NCBI GenBank assembly: GCA_027296205.1
Contig: JAPUJM010000088.1
Span: forward strand, 1 to 18,743
Reading direction: 5' to 3'
Length of the DNA: 18,743 nucleotides
Source: Actinomycetota bacterium
GTDB lineage: Bacteria > Actinomycetota > Acidimicrobiia > Spongiisociales > ZC4RG35
Shown here: positions 14,851 through 18,743 of the stretch, one piece after another
Position numbering within the stretch: the stretch's first letter is position 1
How the letters are laid out: every line of letters begins with the position of its first letter
Position numbers and translations under genes: made by a program
Notes under the pieces: model-generated
Told to the model about the DNA's origin: nothing
What the model saw: the letters and a program-made list of their open reading frames with translations, nothing else
Databases searched by the model: none

Positions 14851-15394
14851 GGAAAAGGATCAGATCCGAGACGACGCCCGCGGCCAGGCGCCGGTCGAGC
14901 CCGACGTCGCCCTGTCTGTCGTGTCCGGTCTCTTCGACTGGCTGTCCGAGAGATTGCCCGGAACGATTTCGGCGTATCTGGCGCTGCCCGACGAAGTAGA
15001 CGTCACCCCACTCTTCGAACGACTTCCGGGTTGGCGCTGGACGCTTCCCCGGGTTGAAGACGATGGCTCACTGACCTTCCGGGACCGGGAGATACCGAGG
15101 GAGGTGCATCCGTTCGGGATGGAACAGCCGGTCGAGCAGGGTCAGGTGACCCCGGTGCATGAGATCGACGTTTTTCTGGTGCCCGGGATGGCGTTCGATG
15201 CGACCGGAGGACGTCTTGGAAGGGGAGCGGGCTACTACGACCGACTCCTGGCGGAACGGAGACCCGACGCCACTGCTATCGGCGTTGCCACGAACATGAA
15301 GATGATCGAGTCGGTCCCGGTATTCGACCACGACCAGCGAGTGGATTGGCTGGCGACAGAATCTGGGGTCAGGGAGTGCTCTCCCACGACGTGA
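14849..15394 (+). CDS. 5-formyltetrahydrofolate cyclo-ligase family protein
   Basis: This enzyme (MTHFS) converts 5-formyl-THF to 5,10-methenyl-THF with ATP, recycling a stored folate form. The 181-residue protein has ISAYLALPDEVDVTPLF, then DVFLVPGMAFDATGGRLGRG and GYYDRLLAE; the GGRLGRGAGYYDR loop at 120-132 is the ATP/phosphate-binding family signature. The N-terminal basic helix, normally with several Arg/Lys (KxxLRxxxRxxR), is weak here (MEKDQIRDDARGQ). ATG 14849 is chosen because upstream in-frame codons lie inside plsC. The 3' end overlaps the convergent PPOX gene by 26 bases. Confidence 0.9.
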   Translation: MEKDQIRDDARGQAPVEPDVALSVVSGLFDWLSERLPGTISAYLALPDEVDVTPLFERLPGWRWTLPRVEDDGSLTFRDREIPREVHPFGMEQPVEQGQVTPVHEIDVFLVPGMAFDATGGRLGRGAGYYDRLLAERRPDATAIGVATNMKMIESVPVFDHDQRVDWLATESGVRECSPTT

Positions 15395-15782
15395 CCCTGT
15401 CAACAGAAATGACCACCGCCGGCCCCCGGGGAGAATTCTCGGCGTATTGCCCGTATTTGGCGCGGAGAGCCGCCGCCGACTCCTCCCAAACCCGACCCCC
15501 GATGTGAATTGATGCCTCTCCGTCAACCCGAACCCACCACAACGCGCTCCAGTCCTCCGAGTAGTGATCAGACATCAGGGTGGCAACTGGGTTGTTCTCG
15601 ATGTTGATCAATCGCTGAAGACGGTCGGTGGTCTTGGGTTTGTGATCGATCATGGTGACCACGGAGTTCCCCGCCAGCGCGTAAGTGACCGGGACGACGT
15701 GGGGTTGGCCGTTGGGGCGCACAGTGACGAGATGTCCCACCCTGGCGGCTCCCAGCCGGGAGAGAGCTTCAGTGCGATCCAT
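15369..15782 (-). CDS. PPOX-class, probably F420-dependent protein of the Rv0121 type
   Basis: The 137-residue protein has the split-barrel flavin/F420-binding fold of the pyridoxamine-5'-phosphate oxidase superfamily. Blocks resembling the mycobacterial Rv0121 family are ARVGHLVTVRPNGQPHVVPVTYAL, DHKPKTTDRLQRL, DHYSEDWSALWWVRVDG and ALRAKYGQY. That family is assigned to cofactor F420 by comparative genomics; its substrate is unknown. The ATG 15782 lies 14 bases inside the 3' end of the upstream SGNH gene on the same strand, so translation is probably coupled. The stop overlaps the convergent cyclo-ligase gene. No F420 biosynthesis gene is in the window. Confidence 0.87.
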   Translation of the reverse strand: MDRTEALSRLGAARVGHLVTVRPNGQPHVVPVTYALAGNSVVTMIDHKPKTTDRLQRLINIENNPVATLMSDHYSEDWSALWWVRVDGEASIHIGGRVWEESAAALRAKYGQYAENSPRGPAVVISVDRVTSWESTP

Positions 15783-16515
15783 TCGATTCGGGAATCAGGG
15801 GCTCGACTGTCTCCCAGATGGTTTCTGCCCAGCGAGCGTGACCGGCCGCACTCACATGGAAGAGGTCCGGGGACCACAACCCGCGGTCTTTGTACCAGCG
15901 TCCACTGTCGTCGCTGCGCTGACGGACAACAGAGGTCCCGTGTCTCGCCGCGACTCTCCAATGTGCCTGATCGAATCCATGCGCTCGTCGCGAGACCATG
16001 TTGCTCAGAGGGGGGTACAGACGAGGTATCGACCCGAGATCTCCGACCCCGCTCTGGATCACCACGGCTCCGGTTTCGGCAAGGCCACCGATGAGATAGC
16101 CCAGATTCTCCTCAAACTGGCGTCTGGGCACCCCCGTGATGGTGTCATTCGCGCCGACGGACACAAAAACGATGTCGGGTCGAAAGTCAACGGCCACGTC
16201 CATCTGTGCGTCGATGAGATCGCCGGCGCGTGATCCACCGACGGCAAATGATTGGAGGATCACATGTCGATTCACCGAGAGACGATCGCAGATAATGGTG
16301 ATCCAGATCTCATCCGGGCCGGCGACGCCCGGTGCCGTGACCGACGAGTCACCGAGCACCGCAACGCGGAGGTCGGGGTGGCTGGGGTCGCCAAACTCTC
16401 CAGATGGGTCGAAGTCGGGTTGGTAGGGGGAGGGTCGAAACAGGGCATAGGCGGTTTCGATACCCACGAGCATCGTTCCGGCGATAGCACCGCGCTTTAT
16501 CAGGCTGGGGACCAT
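15769..16515 (-). CDS. SGNH/GDSL-family hydrolase (esterase/lipase-like), N-terminal hydrophobic segment
   Basis: SGNH enzymes hydrolyse esters using a Ser-Asp-His triad. In this 248-residue protein the four blocks are visible: GDSS at 55-58 (nucleophile Ser57), Gly in AVGGSRAGD (91-99), GAND at 121-124 (Asn123), and DLFH at 217-220 with Asp217 and His220. Residues 8-25 (RGAIAGTMLVGIETAYAL) form a hydrophobic stretch that could be an uncleaved membrane anchor or a signal peptide, suggesting activity at or outside the membrane. The substrate cannot be read from sequence. The gene sits between the small unknown gene (30-base gap) and the PPOX gene (14-base overlap). Confidence 0.9.
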   Translation of the reverse strand: MVPSLIKRGAIAGTMLVGIETAYALFRPSPYQPDFDPSGEFGDPSHPDLRVAVLGDSSVTAPGVAGPDEIWITIICDRLSVNRHVILQSFAVGGSRAGDLIDAQMDVAVDFRPDIVFVSVGANDTITGVPRRQFEENLGYLIGGLAETGAVVIQSGVGDLGSIPRLYPPLSNMVSRRAHGFDQAHWRVAARHGTSVVRQRSDDSGRWYKDRGLWSPDLFHVSAAGHARWAETIWETVEPLIPESNGSH

Positions 16516-16545
16516 GACACCAGTTTGGCAGCAGCCGGCGGTTTG

Positions 16546-16854
16546 TCAGCCGTTGGCCACCCGCTCGATCCTTGTCTTGAGCCCGAAACGACCCTGCGAT
16601 TCCGTGAGGTCGATCACGGCTCCGACCGCTTCGGAGAACGCCGATGGGTCCTCCGGGTTGAAATCGAAGCGATCTCCATTGATGTCGAGCTCGAAACGGA
16701 AAATCGAGGTTCTCTCGGCGGTGACCTGCTCGATCGGCCACGACCCGATCTGCATGCCCCCGACCGACACGCTGAAACGCCCGTCGCCGATATCGATGAG
16801 CACTGTGCTGGGGTACAAATCCGACCCCTGTAACCGCCCCGTGAATTGAACCAT
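16546..16854 (-). CDS. Unknown 102-residue protein
   Basis: I do not recognise this gene. From ATG 16854 it encodes MVQFTGRLQGSDLYP followed by alternating short strands (TVLIDIGDGRFSVSVGG, MQIGSWPIEQVTAER, IFRFELDINGDRFDFN) and a final helix (DPSAFSEAVGAVIDL). It is soluble-looking, with no signal or membrane segment and no Cys. The pattern of beta strands ending in one helix could suit a PH-like barrel, but this is only a shape impression. The same frame stays open to 17013, but that part lies across the divergent promoter region and into icmF, so the start at 16854 is preferred. It heads a minus-strand run with the SGNH and PPOX genes and is divergent from icmF. Confidence 0.7.
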   Translation of the reverse strand: MVQFTGRLQGSDLYPSTVLIDIGDGRFSVSVGGMQIGSWPIEQVTAERTSIFRFELDINGDRFDFNPEDPSAFSEAVGAVIDLTESQGRFGLKTRIERVANG

Positions 16855-16878
16855 CCCACAAATCAATCTAGCCGACTT

Positions 16879-16892
16879 TTCCACAAGTGGAA
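16879..16892. promoter_or_regulatory. Inverted repeat TTCCAC-AA-GTGGAA in a divergent promoter region
   Basis: The perfect 6-bp arms with a 2-base centre lie in the 94-base gap between the unknown gene (minus) and icmF (plus). The placement and symmetry suit a dimeric repressor or activator site. No regulator gene is adjacent, so which protein binds is unknown. Confidence 0.45.
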
Positions 16893-16917
16893 CAGGTGAG
16901 AATGTCCAATTCGCCGG

Positions 16918-16923
16918 TACAAT
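16918..16923 (+). promoter_or_regulatory. Possible -10 element (TACAAT) of icmF
   Basis: TACAAT lies 25 bases before the icmF ATG. No good -35 hexamer is found at 16-18 bases upstream. The inverted repeat at 16879-16892 would then lie just upstream of the -35 zone. Tentative. Confidence 0.3.
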
Positions 16924-16948
16924 TGCACTAGTCCCTCGACCAGGAGCC

Positions 16949-18743
16949 ATGACGGAAACAACTGATAACGGTTTGAATCTGACCCACAAGGTCCGATTCG
17001 TCACGGCCACCACCCTTTTCGACGGTCACGATGCGTCGATCAACATCTTCCGACGCATCCTGCAGTCGTCCGGTGCCGAGGTGATTCATCTCGGGCACAA
17101 CCGGAGTGGGTTGGACATCGTCGAGGCCGCCATCGACGAGGACGCTCATGCGATATCGGTGACCTCCTATCAGGGCGGTCACATGGAGTTCTACCGCTAT
17201 TTGAGAGACCTCCTGGTGGAGCGGGGGGCCGGGCACATTCGGATCTTCGGAGGTGGCGGGGGCACCATCCTCCCCGCCGAGGGAGAGCAGCTACGCGAGT
17301 ACGGGATAACCCGCATCTACTCACCGGACGATGGTCGCCAACTGGGGCTGGTGGGGATGGTCGAGGACATGCTGGCGAGCTCCGACTTCGCCACCGGCCA
17401 GCTGGCAGATGATTTCGAGGTCTCTCAGCTGTCGGTGGACAACCGCTCTTCGGTCGCCGGTCTCATCTCCGCGGCCGAGAACTACGCCGACAAGTACGCC
17501 GACATCTTCGAGGAGGTAGAGGCAAAAGCCACCGCGTCGAGTGCGCCGGTGGTCGGGATCACCGGGACCGGTGGCTCGGGCAAGTCAAGTCTCATCGACG
17601 AGCTCATTCGCAGATTCCTGCTCGACTTCCCCGATCTTCGTTTGGCGATCATCTCCGTCGACCCGTCGAAGAGAAAGTCAGGAGGCGCCTTGCTCGGCGA
17701 CAGGATCCGGATGAACTCCCTGCCACATCCCCGCGTCTATATGCGCTCTTTGGCCACGCGGCAGCCCAATCTCGCGCTATCACCACATGTTCACCAGGCG
17801 GTCAGCGTGGTCAAGGCGGCCGGTTATGACCTGGTGATCCTGGAGACGTCGGGTATCGGGCAGTCGGACACCGAGATAGTCGACTACTCCGACCTGGCGA
17901 TGTACGTGATGACGCCGGAATATGGTGCCGCCACCCAACTCGAGAAGATCGACATGCTCGACTTCGCCGACCTGGTGGCAATCAACAAGGCCGACAAGGA
18001 GGGCGCGCTCGACGCCCTTCGCGAGGTTCGAAAGCAATACAAACGCAACCATCTCGCCTTCACCACCGACGATGAGCAGTTGCCGATCTACCTCACCGTT
18101 GCGTCGGATTTCAACGACCCGGGAACGAACCGGTTCTACCAAGCCTTTATCGCGTCTTTGGCGGCAAAGGGTGTTCCGCTGGAGTCATCCCTCGACCTAC
18201 CGACGGCCGACGAAGCCAAACGGCATGTCGTTCCCCCACACCGGAGCAGGTACCTCGCAGAAATCGTCGATGAGGTGCGTCGCTACAACGATTGGGCAAG
18301 TCGCCAGGCTGTGGCCGCGGACCACCTCTACCGACTTCGAGGAGCGGCCGAACTGACGTCGGTCGATCTCGCCGAGGACATCGCAGCGGCCACAGCCGAG
18401 GTGAATCCCGAGAATCTCCGCTCTCTGGAGCGGTGGGACGGGATGGTTGCCGAGTACTCCGGCGAGGAATTCATCTATCACGTGCGGGGCACCGAGATTC
18501 GAGTCCCGCTTCATCATGAGACGCTGGCGCATACCCGGGTGCCGAAGGTCGCCCTGCCCCGATACCGGTCGTGGGGTGACCGACTCGAGTGGCTGCTTCA
18601 GGAGAACGTCCCCGGCGAGTTTCCCTATGCGGCCGGCGTGTTCCCCTTCAAGAGGGAAGAGGAGGATCCGGCTCGGATGTTCGCAGGTGAAGGACCTCCT
18701 GAGCAAACCAACGCCCGATTCCACTACGTCGCCACCGGGATGC
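16949..18743 (+). CDS. icmF: Fused acyl-CoA mutase IcmF (3' end outside window)
   Basis: IcmF interconverts isobutyryl-CoA and n-butyryl-CoA with adenosylcobalamin, with its G-protein chaperone built in. The frame runs to the edge: 598 codons of roughly 1,050-1,100. The order matches the family. The B12-binding domain has DGHDAS at 25-30 (His27 the expected cobalt ligand) and SYQGGH. The MeaI-type GTPase has Walker A GTGGSGKS 206-213, SVDPSKRKSGGALLGDRIRMN, ETSGIGQSD from 299 and NKAD 346-349. The mutase domain then begins (NVPGEFPYAAGVFPFKR, RMFAGEG). Phe565 in GVFPF sits where methylmalonyl-CoA mutase has Tyr, favouring a butyryl-type substrate. The second specificity residue is outside the window. 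ATG 16949 has AGGAG only 2 bases upstream, which is unusually close; TTG 16973 is an alternative. No B12 riboswitch fits in the 94-base leader region. Confidence 0.93.
   Translation, partial: MTETTDNGLNLTHKVRFVTATTLFDGHDASINIFRRILQSSGAEVIHLGHNRSGLDIVEAAIDEDAHAISVTSYQGGHMEFYRYLRDLLVERGAGHIRIFGGGGGTILPAEGEQLREYGITRIYSPDDGRQLGLVGMVEDMLASSDFATGQLADDFEVSQLSVDNRSSVAGLISAAENYADKYADIFEEVEAKATASSAPVVGITGTGGSGKSSLIDELIRRFLLDFPDLRLAIISVDPSKRKSGGALLGDRIRMNSLPHPRVYMRSLATRQPNLALSPHVHQAVSVVKAAGYDLVILETSGIGQSDTEIVDYSDLAMYVMTPEYGAATQLEKIDMLDFADLVAINKADKEGALDALREVRKQYKRNHLAFTTDDEQLPIYLTVASDFNDPGTNRFYQAFIASLAAKGVPLESSLDLPTADEAKRHVVPPHRSRYLAEIVDEVRRYNDWASRQAVAADHLYRLRGAAELTSVDLAEDIAAATAEVNPENLRSLERWDGMVAEYSGEEFIYHVRGTEIRVPLHHETLAHTRVPKVALPRYRSWGDRLEWLLQENVPGEFPYAAGVFPFKREEEDPARMFAGEGPPEQTNARFHYVATGM

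Noticed and set aside
15564..16833. Plus-strand open frames (up to 193 codons) opposite the PPOX, SGNH and unknown genes
   Set aside because: The minus-strand frames carry SGNH and PPOX motifs; the plus-strand products are Arg/His/Pro-rich shadows.
1..18743. CRISPR arrays, transposases, phage genes, toxin-antitoxin or defence modules, tRNA/rRNA genes
   Set aside because: None was recognised on either strand; all larger frames are explained by housekeeping, repair or metabolic genes.

Overview
The window is a GC-rich bacterial chromosome segment with tightly packed genes. I infer an actinobacterium, possibly of the Acidimicrobiia. The support is a perfect Gram-positive/mycobacterial-type SOS box in front of an imuA-imuB mutasome pair, a short pyridoxamine-oxidase-fold protein of the mycobacterial Rv0121 (F420-dependent) type, and an Arg/Gly-rich tail on PNPase. 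Lineage below phylum is a guess. No insertion sequence, phage gene, CRISPR array, tRNA or rRNA was seen, and no gene-free stretch exceeds 300 bases. The longest gap is rpsO-pnp, 163 bases, and it is full of hairpins.

Region 1 (1-10828, all + strand) is the conserved translation/RNA-metabolism block: proS (5' end missing), then rimP-nusA-infB-ylxP-rbfA-nrnA-truB-ribF, then rpsO and pnp. From infB to ribF every junction overlaps by 1-8 bases, which implies one translationally coupled transcript. It covers transcription elongation (NusA), initiation (IF2), 30S maturation (RimP, RbfA, S15), tRNA modification (TruB), flavin cofactor synthesis (RibF) and RNA turnover (NrnA, PNPase). Two untranslated segments carry strong RNA hairpins: a 14-bp stem before rimP and three successive hairpins between rpsO and pnp.

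Region 2 (10949-14002, + strand) is a DNA repair block: a divergent Fpg-family glycosylase, then imuA-imuB behind a promoter whose 16-bp spacer is exactly a perfect LexA operator. The polymerase partner dnaE2 does not follow.

Region 3 (14068-16854) has a 1-acylglycerol-3-phosphate acyltransferase on the minus strand, 5-formyltetrahydrofolate cyclo-ligase on the plus strand with a touching start codon, and a minus-strand trio: an unknown 102-residue protein, an SGNH esterase/lipase and the Rv0121-type flavin/F420 protein.

Region 4 (16949-end) is the first 598 codons of a fused acyl-CoA mutase of the IcmF type (B12-binding domain, MeaI-type G-protein chaperone, start of the mutase barrel), cut by the window edge. 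I did not find a clearly new multi-gene system. The best leads are the RNA structures, the SOS promoter architecture, the variant glycosylase and the unknown small protein.
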